Source: JANXQG01 sp963719885 (GTDB lineage: Bacteria; Planctomycetota; Planctomycetia; Pirellulales; Thermoguttaceae). From it: DNA of 64,000 nt. The stretch covers positions 186,001-250,000 of the forward strand of contig CAVRDP010000035.1 of the NCBI GenBank assembly GCA_963719885.1, read 5' to 3'. Position numbers and translations under genes: made by a program. Numbering within the stretch: position 1 is the first letter of the stretch; every line of letters starts with the position of its first letter. The notes beneath the pieces are model-generated. The model was not told the DNA's origin. It was given only the letters and a program-made list of their open reading frames with translations, and ran no database searches. Below, piece by piece: positions 50,088 through 58,333 of this stretch.

Positions 50088-50999
50088 TCAATACGTCAAC
50101 CTGTCCGCCGCATCCGCCAGTTCGCCGTCGCTCCGGCGCGTGTATCGGGCGGTCGTGTTCAGGTTCTCGTGACCGAGGATCTGGGCCAGTGACACCAGAT
50201 CGTTGTTGCTGTCTGCCAGGAACTGGTGCGCCATCGTGTGCCGCAGCAGGTGGGGATGCAGTTTCACGCCGATGATCGCGCTGTACTTGTCGCACAGGGC
50301 GCGGATGCCGCAGTCGGTCAGCGGCCCCCGTTCCCCGACGAAGACCCTGGTGGAGGACACGGGCGGGCGGGTCTCCATGTATGCCACCAGGGCCCGCCGG
50401 GCGGGTAGCGGGAGGGGGACGGACCGCTGCTTGTTCCCCTTGCCCAGGCGGAAGACGACCGTGCCGCTGCGCTCGCCCAGAATCAGGTCGGTCAGTTCAA
50501 GGTTGACGACATCGGAGACGCGGGGACCGGCGTACAAGAAAAGGTTGAAGATGGCGTTCGCCCTCACGTCCTGCCGCAACTCAACCTCCCGCAGGAGTCG
50601 CCGCACCACGGCCCGGTCCAAGCCCTTCGGGGCAAGGGCCTGCTTCCGCAGTTGCTTGGCCTTCCTGGCGGGGTTGCTTGGGATATATCCCGCCTCGGCC
50701 AGCCACGCCAGGAAGCGACGCAGGCTCACCAGGCAGCGGTTGACCGTCGCCACGGCCTGACCCTTCTCCCGCCGCAGATGCTCGCGGAAGTCGGTGATGT
50801 CGCGGACGGTGACGCGACTCGCCGTGAACGGTTCCTTGTTGGCCGCCGCGAACCAGGCGGCGAACTTCCGCAGGTCGTTGACGATCGCCCTGCGGCTGTT
50901 GGGGGCGAGGTCGTGGTCGGCCAGGAAGTGGGCCGCGAGGGACGCCTCCTCCTTGCCGACAGGGATCTTGTTGAAAAGATTATCAGGACAATTCTCCAT
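50088..50999 (-). CDS. Tyrosine recombinase, XerC/D-like
   Basis: 303 residues, intact. The N-terminal SAM-like domain (APNSRRAIVNDLRKFAAWFA, VNRCLVSLRRFLAWLAEAGY) is followed by the catalytic domain with Arg in AGPRVSDVVNLEL, Lys in LGKGNKQRSVPLPL, HLLRHTMAHQFL, and GHENLNTTARYTRR with the Tyr nucleophile. Xer-like enzymes resolve dimers or integrate mobile elements. Its C-terminus is duplicated at 47938-48058. Confidence 0.93.
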   Translation of the reverse strand: MENCPDNLFNKIPVGKEEASLAAHFLADHDLAPNSRRAIVNDLRKFAAWFAAANKEPFTASRVTVRDITDFREHLRREKGQAVATVNRCLVSLRRFLAWLAEAGYIPSNPARKAKQLRKQALAPKGLDRAVVRRLLREVELRQDVRANAIFNLFLYAGPRVSDVVNLELTDLILGERSGTVVFRLGKGNKQRSVPLPLPARRALVAYMETRPPVSSTRVFVGERGPLTDCGIRALCDKYSAIIGVKLHPHLLRHTMAHQFLADSNNDLVSLAQILGHENLNTTARYTRRSDGELADAADRLTY

Positions 51000-51065
51000 G
51001 CTTTATCTCAACGAATTGGACACGAATCAGTCACCAAAACCCCGTAACTGGCTTGATAATCCCCC

Positions 51066-51530
51066 TTATCTCTGGAGGTTATCCGCCGAGTTCCGGCCCT
51101 TGATCGCCAGGAACACGCCCCGCAACACCTCACCCTTGCCGGCGTCTTTAACCCCGGAAGGGTAGAGTTCCTTGATTGCAGCCCCCACTTGGGCAGCGGT
51201 CACGTCTCCCAAGCCCAACGATCTCAGCCCTGCCACGAGGTCGTCGTACTGGTTGGACACGGGCGGGGCTTTCTTCACGGGTCGCTTCGGCGCGCTCGCC
51301 GTGCGCCGGGCGTAGAACAGCACCGGCTTGCCGTCGATCCCGCAGTTTCGATGCCTGACCGAGAGGCAGACCGCCTGGAGGTCAGCGGGGTAAAACGGGC
51401 GTCGGCTCTTCACGTCGTAAACCGGCGACGGGAATGTGCCGCCGACCACCAACTGATAGAACCTGGCCCGCGACAGCCCGACCATGCGGGCCATTTCGGC
51501 CACGCTCACGGCTTGCTTCTCGACATCCAT
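51066..51530 (-). CDS. Helix-turn-helix (excisionase/MerR-like) protein
   Basis: 154 residues. The N-terminus VSVAEMARMVGLSRARFYQL and GGTFPSPVYDVKSRRPFYPA form an excisionase-type helix-turn-helix with wing. The C-terminal half (DDLVAGLRSLGLGDVTAAQV) is helical. It is encoded between the recombinase and the RuvB-like gene on the same strand, so it could regulate the element or assist recombination. Confidence 0.7.
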   Translation of the reverse strand: MDVEKQAVSVAEMARMVGLSRARFYQLVVGGTFPSPVYDVKSRRPFYPADLQAVCLSVRHRNCGIDGKPVLFYARRTASAPKRPVKKAPPVSNQYDDLVAGLRSLGLGDVTAAQVGAAIKELYPSGVKDAGKGEVLRGVFLAIKGRNSADNLQR

Positions 51531-51542
51531 TCGACCGGACTC

Positions 51543-52496
51543 CTACACGGTTTGGACGGCATCCGTGCTCTTCTGCTGCAAGTGGTCATGACCGAGGGCG
51601 GTCAACTGCCTTCTCCCCTGGTCGTCCTTCACGATCAAGCCGGCACGGAGGAGAAAGGGCTCCGTGACTTCGGCAACCGTACGAGAAGGAAGTCCGAGCA
51701 TGGAGGCCACCACGTTCAATCGGCTCGCCCCGTCCGCCAGGGCCTTGAGGTACGCCTGGTCCGTGGGCCCGAGCCCCTGCTCGTCAAGTCCTTCCAGGGC
51801 ACACGCCTTCCGCAGGTGATCGAGCGTGATTCCCTGATCGCCTTGGGCACGGCACACCCTGCGGCAGGCTTGCAGCAGCCTCAAGGCCAGACGGGGAGTG
51901 CCCCGAGACCGCTGGGCGATGAACGACGGAACCAAGTCCTCGACTTCCCAGGCTATCGCCCTGGCACGATGTCTGACGATCTGCGTCAGCTCTTCCACGC
52001 TGTAGAACTGGAAGCGAAGCACCAGCTTCATACGGTCACGCAGGGGTGCCAGCAGACCGAACTCGTCCGTGGTTCCCAGGATCAACGTAAAGTTCGCCAG
52101 CGGGATGCTCTCCACCGACCTGCCGCCGAGGATGCAGACCTTCCGCTTGTCCACGGCCAAGTAGAGGCTCGTCTGGAAAACCTTCCCTAACTCGTGACAC
52201 TCGTCGATGAAGACGATGTCCTTGTCCTTCGCCCCCAGGAGCAGCACGTTCAGATCGGCGGTGGAGGCGATGGACTGCCCCAAGGCTTCGTGGCACTGCA
52301 CCGCCAACTCCTGCGCCAAGACGGCAGCGACTTGCGTCTTCCCGAGCCCGGGAGGGCCGACCAACAGACAGTCATCCATCCGCTTGGAATCCTCGAAGGC
52401 GGCGTCCAGGGCCACCTGGAGCTGGTCAACTACTTTCCGTTGTCCGACCACATGCGCCAAGGATGTCGGCGCGGCGTCGTTCATGTCTTTCGGCAT
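51543..52496 (-). CDS. RuvB-like AAA+ ATPase
   Basis: GGAGGAGGAC precedes ATG 52496 (MPKDMNDAAPTSLAHVVGQR). Walker A LVGPPGLGKTQVAAVLA, Walker B DIVFIDECHELGK, sensor TLILGTTDEFGLLA and Arg region RSRGTPRLALRLLQACRRVC, then a winged-helix end (RTVAEVTEPFLLRAGLIVKD). 317 residues, the RuvB layout. RuvB drives branch migration; a diverged copy here probably serves the mobile element. The stop lies 12 bp before the helix-turn-helix gene. Confidence 0.85.
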   Translation of the reverse strand: MPKDMNDAAPTSLAHVVGQRKVVDQLQVALDAAFEDSKRMDDCLLVGPPGLGKTQVAAVLAQELAVQCHEALGQSIASTADLNVLLLGAKDKDIVFIDECHELGKVFQTSLYLAVDKRKVCILGGRSVESIPLANFTLILGTTDEFGLLAPLRDRMKLVLRFQFYSVEELTQIVRHRARAIAWEVEDLVPSFIAQRSRGTPRLALRLLQACRRVCRAQGDQGITLDHLRKACALEGLDEQGLGPTDQAYLKALADGASRLNVVASMLGLPSRTVAEVTEPFLLRAGLIVKDDQGRRQLTALGHDHLQQKSTDAVQTV

Positions 52497-52841
52497 CTGG
52501 GTTGTCCTCCTCCGATGCCTCTCTCCTATACAGCCTAACCGACATGCCCGTGCCGCCAGCCGATTTCGCGACGCCTTGTCCGTCGCCAATGCGACCTGGT
52601 CGTCTTTATCAAGATCTATGGAGCTTTAGCGAGAGGGGCTGCGGCGGCACTCGAAGTCGCAACTGCGGCCTCAAGTCTCAGGTCTCAACGAGTGCGCGGG
52701 GCGAGATTCTTTCTGCGTCTCTCCCACAAGCCCCCTGCCCGCGGCAGGATGGCAGCAAGTTGACGACATGCTCCGCTGACGAGTTCTTCGGTCATTGGCG
52801 TAGCCCTTGCGTTGTCGTGCCAAGGAACTCCGATACCGCCG
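52497..52841. other. Intergenic stretch, no supported gene
   Basis: Apart from the RuvB-like gene's ribosome binding site I see no coding frame, RNA gene or clear repeat. Confidence 0.5.
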
Positions 52842-53153
52842 TTAGTCGTCGTCGCCGCGAACCACCCGGCACGTCGGGCGGCGTGACCAGGGGGCGGGCT
52901 CGTGGGCCGACTGGATCGGCACGTCCGGCGGCAGGTAGTCCTCTCTCAGCCTGCTGGTCAGATAGTCGGCGAGCAACGCCGAGGTGGTCAGCTCGATTTC
53001 GCCATCGGCAAGGTAGGACATGACAAGGCGTTTTATCTCTGGCGACGGAGGGTCGGCTTCGGGGATCTCCCACCGAAGCAGCAGGTCATGCTCCGCCAGA
53101 TACTCGATCGCCTGCCTCGCCAAGTCCGCCTTTTCCGCTTTCTTCCTGCTCAT
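52842..53153 (-). CDS. Small hypothetical protein
   Basis: GAAGGAGGACGACC precedes ATG 53153. The 103 residues begin MSRKKAEKADLARQAIEYLA and include EHDLLLRWEIPEADPPSPEI and ALLADYLTSRLREDYLPPDV. It is charged and helical. No family is recognised. Confidence 0.6.
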   Translation of the reverse strand: MSRKKAEKADLARQAIEYLAEHDLLLRWEIPEADPPSPEIKRLVMSYLADGEIELTTSALLADYLTSRLREDYLPPDVPIQSAHEPAPWSRRPTCRVVRGDDD

Positions 53154-53566
53154 GGTCGTCCTCCTTCTTCATGTAGTTGTCAGGTCTTGCCTTCGCGATG
53201 CCTTGGGGGACACATCTTGTCGAAAATGGTGCTGGTGGCTGGCCTCGCATGAGACAAAAACGCGCCCGCCGAGACATCGCAGGTTTCGAGAAGGCCCTCG
53301 ACTCGTACGTGGGACGGCTAGGATGCCATGCTGGCCGCCAGGATGTATCTTCTCCACCAGCCGGCGACGGCATAAGGCGTCGTCGCTGGTTGGCCGTCAG
53401 GTTCGGCTCGGGTCAACTCCGCCGAGCTGGGACAGATGGGCTAGGAGAAGGTTATGAGGGAAACCGAAGCCACCGGTCATATCGGGCAAGAGAGCGTCGG
53501 GAAGGGTACAAGCTGCCGGAGGCGTGATCTCGCCGGCAAGTGGCGCCGTTGCCGCATACATACCTC
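53154..53566. other. Intergenic stretch ahead of the small winged-helix-like gene
   Basis: No convincing frame. The last bases (GCCGCATACATACCTC, 53551-53566) match the leader of the sigma-like gene at 49306, so a shared promoter or leader element is likely. Confidence 0.45.
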
Positions 53567-53797
53567 ATGCAGTCCTTCCGCCAATGGCTCGAAAACGTCG
53601 GCGACGACCCCTCTGCCGCCGACAACCTTGCGACGCTGATAGCGCAGGCGGGGGCGGTAGGGGTCTCCCTCGACCGGTTAAGAAAGGTCGTCCGGCTTTC
53701 GCCCGAAACCTTGGCGGACGTGCTGTGGGCTCTGACGGCGACGGGGCAGGTGGTGATGCTACGGGTCAGCGGGGAGCTGAGATATAGGGCGGTGTGA
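53567..53797 (+). CDS. Small winged-helix-like protein
   Basis: ATG 53567 (MQSFRQWLENVGDDPSAADN). GVSLDRLRKVVRLSPETLAD is helix-turn-helix-like, and VLWALTATGQVVMLRVSGEL would be the wing. 76 residues. The first residues MQSFRQWL echo MQTFWEWL and MRTFLEFF of the sigma-like proteins. It is probably a DNA-binding regulator. Confidence 0.55.
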   Translation: MQSFRQWLENVGDDPSAADNLATLIAQAGAVGVSLDRLRKVVRLSPETLADVLWALTATGQVVMLRVSGELRYRAV

Positions 53798-54171
53798 CGC
53801 CTTGCAAGAAGTTGGCGCCACCGACTGGTCAAGTTTGACCAGTCCTTTCCTTCGTCTGTCGACGAGATAGTGGAAGAGGCGCAGAGATCTGCGCCTCGAA
53901 CCGAGCGCGCCGCCCGGCACTCCTTGCAGGATCATCGTTTGCAAGGAGTCGATCGTCGCCAGGACACCGGGACGGGGCGAAGCTTCCTGTTCCTGGCGGG
54001 TTTTCGTCTCCGATCTCTCCCGCGAGCAGATCGACCGGCTTTGGCGGGAGATGTCGCACGCTACGGAGGAAGCGTAAGGTTTCCCGGGGAAAGTTCCCGT
54101 GCCGCCACGCCCCCGTGCCGCATCACCTCTCGGGCTCTCGGACAACGGCCTACCATAGGACGTGCTCCAGT

Positions 54172-54227
54172 CTTGCCCAGATTGCCGTTCGGTCGGAAAC
54201 GCGACTGAACGACAGGATGGGCAAGAT
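54172..54227. repeat. Stem-loop element ending in GGGCAAGATG, copy 1
   Basis: CTTGCCCA pairs with TGGGCAAG, and inside it GTTCGGTCG with CGACTGAAC. The second copy, at 60406-60462, ends exactly at a start codon. This suggests a mobile leader or an RNA-level control element. Confidence 0.6.
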
Positions 54228-54253
54228 GACACGCCCCCGCCCCGCCACATTTG

Positions 54254-54280
54254 AAAGTGGCAAAGTGGCAAACCGGCAAA
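54254..54280. repeat. 8-bp iterons (AAGTGGCA AAGTGGCA AACCGGCA)
   Basis: Three tandem 8-bp units. Related iterons are at 45142-45163, 59262-59284 and 62544-62594. They are candidate binding sites for a protein of this element. Confidence 0.6.
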
Positions 54281-54286
54281 CCGTCC

Positions 54287-54982
54287 TCACCCCATCCACC
54301 CCGTGAACTCCGCCCTCGACCACGGTTCCGACATCCAGGAGGTGTCGGGCTCTGGCAGCCTCCTCGCCGCCTCCACGGTAAACCATCCCTGGGGCAAAGC
54401 CATCGAACGCAGCTTGCCGCTGCGGGCGATCCAGCGCATGGCGCCGCCGGCCTCGCAGGCCGTCGCCAGAGCCAGGGTCGTCCTGGCGTCCTGGCCGACA
54501 TACTGCAAGACCTCTTCCCGCCGCCCCTCCGCCCACAACACGGGAGCGATGGCACCGTTCATGCCTTTGGACTTCCCGGCAAGCCCCATTCCTCTGGCCG
54601 CGGCGTCCATGCCGACTGAATGGCCCAACTGACAAAGGACGTGAAACATCATGTCCACGTGCTCCGTGGCCAACACCCTGCACTCGGCAAGCATCCCCGA
54701 TTCTTCCGCCAGGATGTCGAAATCGAAGCCGACCCCGTTCCAAGTGAGGAGGGTGTATCCTTGCCCGACTTGGGCTGCCAGGTAATGAACAAGGTCGGCT
54801 GCCTCATCTTGGCTCATTTGGTCACCGCCGTGCCAGGGCCTTGGTTCATTGTCGCCGGCAACAAGGGTTGCCGGCACGAGATCCCCAAGGGGCGGTGGGA
54901 CTTCAAGTCGGATTCCGTCTTCGGGCAGTACTTTCGCGGTCTCCAGGTCGAAAGCAAGGTAGTTGCGTCTTGTTGTCTCCAT
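54287..54982 (-). CDS. DEDD-type 3'-5' exonuclease-like protein
   Basis: 231 residues. YLAFDLETAKVLPEDG supplies the first Asp-x-Glu, LLTWNGVGFDFDILAEES the second Asp (Exo II), and VLQYVGQDARTTLALATACE the Exo III Asp, as in RNase H-like exonucleases. It is probably a DNA or RNA trimming enzyme of the element. Confidence 0.75.
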   Translation of the reverse strand: METTRRNYLAFDLETAKVLPEDGIRLEVPPPLGDLVPATLVAGDNEPRPWHGGDQMSQDEAADLVHYLAAQVGQGYTLLTWNGVGFDFDILAEESGMLAECRVLATEHVDMMFHVLCQLGHSVGMDAAARGMGLAGKSKGMNGAIAPVLWAEGRREEVLQYVGQDARTTLALATACEAGGAMRWIARSGKLRSMALPQGWFTVEAARRLPEPDTSWMSEPWSRAEFTGWMG

Positions 54983-55232
54983 ACCCTCTTCATCGAGGAC
55001 AGGGAGCGAAAATCCTTCTTCCCGAAGTGGAATCCGCTTCCAGGATTATTAACGCGAAGGGCTGCGAAAGGATTCCAAGCGGGCTGACCGCCATGCGAGG
55101 TCTTTCCCGCGCGAGCAACGCGCCCACAGCGGCTAATCGACTACGGGAAGAGGTTTCAGGACGCCCGACAGACCCCGGCGAGGTGTCGGCGTGCATTGAA
55201 CGAGGGCGTCGCCCCCGACGAGAAAAGTAGGC

Positions 55233-55664
55233 ATGCGCATCGCACGCCGAATCCCTAAGCCGATTCCGGGCAATACGATAGCCGTGCGAACCGGAATGAG
55301 GGCATTGCAAAAAAATGTCGATCTTTTCGACATTATCAACCAGCTACGCTCGTCAAACCGCGACTGCCTGGACAGACTTATTAACGAGATGGCGGAACGG
55401 CTCCGGCGCCACGGCATTCCCTGCCTCCCTGTCGCCCCTCTGACGCTTCCCGAGGCGATCGGAACGCCCTGGACGCTCGGCGATCTCGGTCGCCTTCGGA
55501 TGCGGCCGGGAGGCGTCCGTTCGCAAGCCGACCTCTTGCAGGCAACAGGCAAGGTTGGCATGACCATGTACCGTCATGGAAGTGCTTCCGGACATTCACG
55601 GTTAATAATCTCGCTGCAAGAAGCCACAGTGGTTCCTGATGCCGAAGTCGCCTTGACGGCTTGA
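55233..55664 (+). CDS. Hypothetical protein (low confidence)
   Basis: The frame from 55233, or more likely from ATG 55296 (MRALQKNVDLFDIINQLRSS), reads NRDCLDRLINEMAERLRRHG, which looks natural; the C-terminal third is less so. No family is recognised. The antisense frames look worse. Confidence 0.4.
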   Translation: MRIARRIPKPIPGNTIAVRTGMRALQKNVDLFDIINQLRSSNRDCLDRLINEMAERLRRHGIPCLPVAPLTLPEAIGTPWTLGDLGRLRMRPGGVRSQADLLQATGKVGMTMYRHGSASGHSRLIISLQEATVVPDAEVALTA

Positions 55665-55840
55665 TCTCCGTCCGAACCGCGATCGTTCGCCTGGCGATGC
55701 CCAGGGGGCTTTAACGGGTTATTCCGAGGACGAAGATCGCTCCCACGGCATGGCGGGAATTGGTGATACCGAACGGACCGTGTCAAGCCTGCTCGGGGCC
55801 TGCCTATGATTCCCGACTGTCGAAAGGCGAGGGAACGGCA

Positions 55841-56142
55841 TCAGTCCGCCGGCCCGTGGAACAATCGTTCGCAGAGGGAGTCGAGATCGACCTGATCCAT
55901 GGGCATGATCGGTTCAACAACCTGCGCCTGTGCCTTGCGGCATTTCTTGCGGAGGTAGGCGACGAGTATCTCGGGGAACTGGGGCAAGGCCCGAATCATG
56001 GCCTTGAGCTCGTCCTCGCCTTCCACGTTCTGCTCGAACCACGCCAAGTAGGACGGTTCCGCCTTGAGGACTTGTGCAAGGGGACTCCTGCGAACTTGCC
56101 GAAGGGCATCGTCGGTTCCTTGGGCTTTCTTCGTTTCTTCAT
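55841..56142 (-). CDS. DUF3820-like small protein (frameshifted)
   Basis: GAGGAGG precedes ATG 56142: MKKRRKPKEPTMPFGKFAGV. Near 56095, in a C4 run, one C is missing; the next frame reads SPLAQVLKAEPSYLAWFEQN, VEGEDELKAMIRALPQFPEI and LVAYLRKKCRKAQAQ. The 'MPFGKFAGVPL...PSYLAWF' pattern is that of DUF3820 and exonuclease X C-terminal domains, which often accompany nucleases. Confidence 0.7.
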
Positions 56143-56186
56143 GGTCGTGTCCTCCTCTATTATCTACATCGGTCAGGCCCCTGGTT

Positions 56187-57845
56187 TCAAAGCCACTTCG
56201 CCTCGATCTTGGGGCTAAGCCCGATACTAGCAAAAGCCTCCCTGACAATGCAAGCGACGGTCTCGATGTCGGCGGGCTTGGCCACGACGGAGTCATGTAT
56301 CGGCGTGAAAAACATCTTGGGATGCTCCTTGCGGAGCCGGTCGCATGCGGTCCTGATGATGAGGTTTGACTCCGCCCGTTGCAGTCGTGTTGCGAGTTCC
56401 GTGTAGTCCTGCTGCTTGATGGTGCGGATCGCCTTGGCGACCTTGGGGAACGCTTTGCCGAAGGCGGTCTTCGTCGCGGAGCGGGAGCCGTTGCGACCGA
56501 AGAAGGTGCAGGCGATGAGTTCCCGTTTCGCCTGGTCCCGGGAGATGCCTGCCTTCTCCGCGAGGAAGTCGTAGAGGGTCCCTTGCTCGCACAGCTTGCG
56601 GTACTCGGGGCACTCCACGCCTTGCTCCTCCAGCACGGGGACGAGGGTCAGGGGCTGGCAGTTGCGGACGTTGACTTCCATGAGCCGTTCGCCGTCCACG
56701 CGGAGGTGCTTGCGGAGCTCCTTTTTCATGTTGGTGACGTTGGAAAAAAACCTGCCGCCCGACTTGTCCTCGGGGTTCTGGACTCGTCCGCCGTCGTTCA
56801 CGAGTTGGAGGACCTGGGCGTCTTCGACAGGTAGGTTGCCTGGAATCTCCGCCTTGATACGCCTGAGTTGCTTCTCCAAGTGGCGGTGCAGGCGGGTCGT
56901 GCAGACTCTGGGCGAGTCCTTCATGCGCTTAACGAAAGCCTTGTCGGTGATGGGGTGCAGGCGGAACGTGGTCTCCTGCAAGGCCGGAGCTAAGCGATAG
57001 CCCAGGCACTTCACTCCCTTCCTGTAAAGCCGGTCACATTCCGCCAGACCGTTGTCGACCGCCCACCATCTGGCCTTGTCCGCCTTATCCTTGCTGCCGC
57101 ATCTCTCCCGAAAGATCACGGCGGAGATCGGGTTCCACTCGTCCTTGAGTCGCCGGTTTTCAAGCCGTTCAAGGTAGAGGGTGGAAACGAACTCCTGGAC
57201 GGAATCCCGAATTGGCTGGGGGACTTTTTGCCAGTCGAAACCCTCGGGCAGATAGCGGGAAAGCATGCGCCGTGTGTTTCGGCGGTTAATAACCTCGCAA
57301 CCTGTTGCCGCTTCTGGGGTTAGTATCTCTACCTCCCGCAAAAATGATGGCGAACCGCCATCATCAGGGAAGCTGCCTGCCGGTGCAGTATTATAAGTAG
57401 TAGGAGTAGAAGAAGAGTCTACATGTTGATCGTTTGCGCCGTTTGCGCCGAGAACCTGCCTCGGCACGTTGGATTTCGGCTCGTCGTTTTGGACGGGGAT
57501 TGAGTTCCCGTGGCCTGATTCGATCTTTTGAACCGTGACCGACTTTTGAGTCGCCTGGGCTTGTTCGATCTTTTGAACCGTGACCGACTTTTGAGTCGCC
57601 TGGGCTTGTTCGATCTTTTGAACCTGGTTCGGCCCGTAGACGAACGCCTCCGTCGCGCAGTCCCAGACGTTGGGAACCTTGGAGACCTGGCGCACGGGCA
57701 GATCGAATCTCGGATCTGGATCGACGCCCCGGACGAGTCGGGCAACGCGGGATGGCCGTTCGCCTTTGACGGGCTCGAAACCTTCGGCGTGCCACTCGGC
57801 TTTGGTTTTTGCCTCCGACGAGACTAGATTATTCTGTTGATACAA
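56187..57845 (-). CDS. Polymerase-palm-like protein (replication protein candidate)
   Basis: 552 residues from TTG 57845 with GAAAGG upstream; no ATG fits. Residues 70-110 contain the tandem repeat VQKIEQAQATQKSVT. The C-terminal half has LMEVNVRNCQPLTLVPVLEE, TLYDFLAEKAGISRDQAKRE, LIACTFFGRNGSRSATKTAF and MFFTPIHDSVVAKPADIETV. The order N/D-x-x-x-x-Q-P, K/R-rich helix with FFGRNG, then HDS recalls motifs A, B and C of family-A-type DNA/RNA polymerases. This is pattern inference; it may be a plasmid- or phage-type replication protein. Confidence 0.45.
   Translation of the reverse strand: MYQQNNLVSSEAKTKAEWHAEGFEPVKGERPSRVARLVRGVDPDPRFDLPVRQVSKVPNVWDCATEAFVYGPNQVQKIEQAQATQKSVTVQKIEQAQATQKSVTVQKIESGHGNSIPVQNDEPKSNVPRQVLGANGANDQHVDSSSTPTTYNTAPAGSFPDDGGSPSFLREVEILTPEAATGCEVINRRNTRRMLSRYLPEGFDWQKVPQPIRDSVQEFVSTLYLERLENRRLKDEWNPISAVIFRERCGSKDKADKARWWAVDNGLAECDRLYRKGVKCLGYRLAPALQETTFRLHPITDKAFVKRMKDSPRVCTTRLHRHLEKQLRRIKAEIPGNLPVEDAQVLQLVNDGGRVQNPEDKSGGRFFSNVTNMKKELRKHLRVDGERLMEVNVRNCQPLTLVPVLEEQGVECPEYRKLCEQGTLYDFLAEKAGISRDQAKRELIACTFFGRNGSRSATKTAFGKAFPKVAKAIRTIKQQDYTELATRLQRAESNLIIRTACDRLRKEHPKMFFTPIHDSVVAKPADIETVACIVREAFASIGLSPKIEAKWL
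57521..57624 (-). repeat. 45-bp tandem repeat inside the polymerase-like gene (2.3 copies)
   Basis: Units 57521-57565 and 57566-57610 are identical, followed by 14 bases of a third. They encode the 15-residue unit VQKIEQAQATQKSVT in the linker region. Exact identity suggests recent slippage. Confidence 0.85.
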
Positions 57846-57929
57846 CTGTTTCCTTTCGAGAGCCCTCGGGAAAGTTTCAGCCTCCCGGGGGCTTTTTTTC
57901 TTTACGACTATCTACTCACTGGCGGACGG

Positions 57930-58145
57930 CTATTTTCGCTTGAAATTGCCTTGACAATGTGGAAGCGTCCCACCGTGGGACGGTTCGCTGTCATTGGCTC
58001 CGTTGAGCAGGTCGACGACCGCCTCCGCCCACGTCGCGTTGACCGTCCACGCCACCACGTCGCCGTCCGGGTTCAATATCTCGCAGCCGACCGTCGCGCA
58101 TCCTCTTGCGGAGTAGCCTTGTCCTTCGCGCGAACCGATGTTCAT
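57930..58145 (-). CDS. Small hypothetical protein, coupled to the RHH gene
   Basis: ATG 58145 overlaps the stop of the RHH-like gene (ATGA). The 71 residues read MNIGSREGQGYSARGCATVG, CEILNPDGDVVAWTVNATWA and EAVVDLLNGANDSEPSHGGT. No family is recognised. Overlap with an RHH gene makes an antitoxin-toxin-like pair conceivable, without direct support. Confidence 0.5.
   Translation of the reverse strand: MNIGSREGQGYSARGCATVGCEILNPDGDVVAWTVNATWAEAVVDLLNGANDSEPSHGGTLPHCQGNFKRK
57967..57981. promoter_or_regulatory. Palindrome GTCCCACCGTGGGAC
   Basis: A palindrome near the 3' end of the small gene; related palindromes lie at 58532-58546 and 59723-59737. It is a candidate operator, possibly for the RHH-like protein encoded between the first two sites. 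Confidence 0.5.
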
Positions 58146-58333
58146 TTCCCGCCCTCCCGCTTCTCGTGCCGGTCGAGCCACTCCCGCAAGGCGAGGTCGG
58201 CAAGCCACTGGATCTTCCGTCCTTCGGCGCGGGCGACTTGCCGCAACCTGTCGGCGACCTGGTCGCTGACGATGACGTTGGTCACCGGGTACTTGTACGT
58301 CCGGTCGTTCGGTCGTTTGTGTTTGGCTGCCAT
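58142..58333 (-). CDS. Ribbon-helix-helix-like small protein
   Basis: ATG 58333: MAAKHKRPNDRTYKYPVTNV, IVSDQVADRLRQVARAEGRK, IQWLADLALREWLDRHEKRE. 63 residues. A basic N-terminus, a short strand (PVTNVIVSD) and two helices give the RHH layout of antitoxins and plasmid regulators. It is followed with ATGA overlap by another small gene. Confidence 0.6.
   Translation of the reverse strand: MAAKHKRPNDRTYKYPVTNVIVSDQVADRLRQVARAEGRKIQWLADLALREWLDRHEKREGGK

Larger units (their letters stand above)
53798..54286. other. Intergenic stretch rich in short repeats
   Basis: No supported gene. It contains an AGGCGCAGA/TCTGCGCCT hairpin (53877-53896; relative at 59315-59330), a two-step stem element (54172-54227; relative at 60406-60462) and three 8-bp GGCA iterons (54254-54280). 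Confidence 0.6.

Noticed and set aside
57521..57624. CRISPR-like array
   Set aside because: The 45-bp units are contiguous without spacers and encode an in-frame 15-residue protein repeat.
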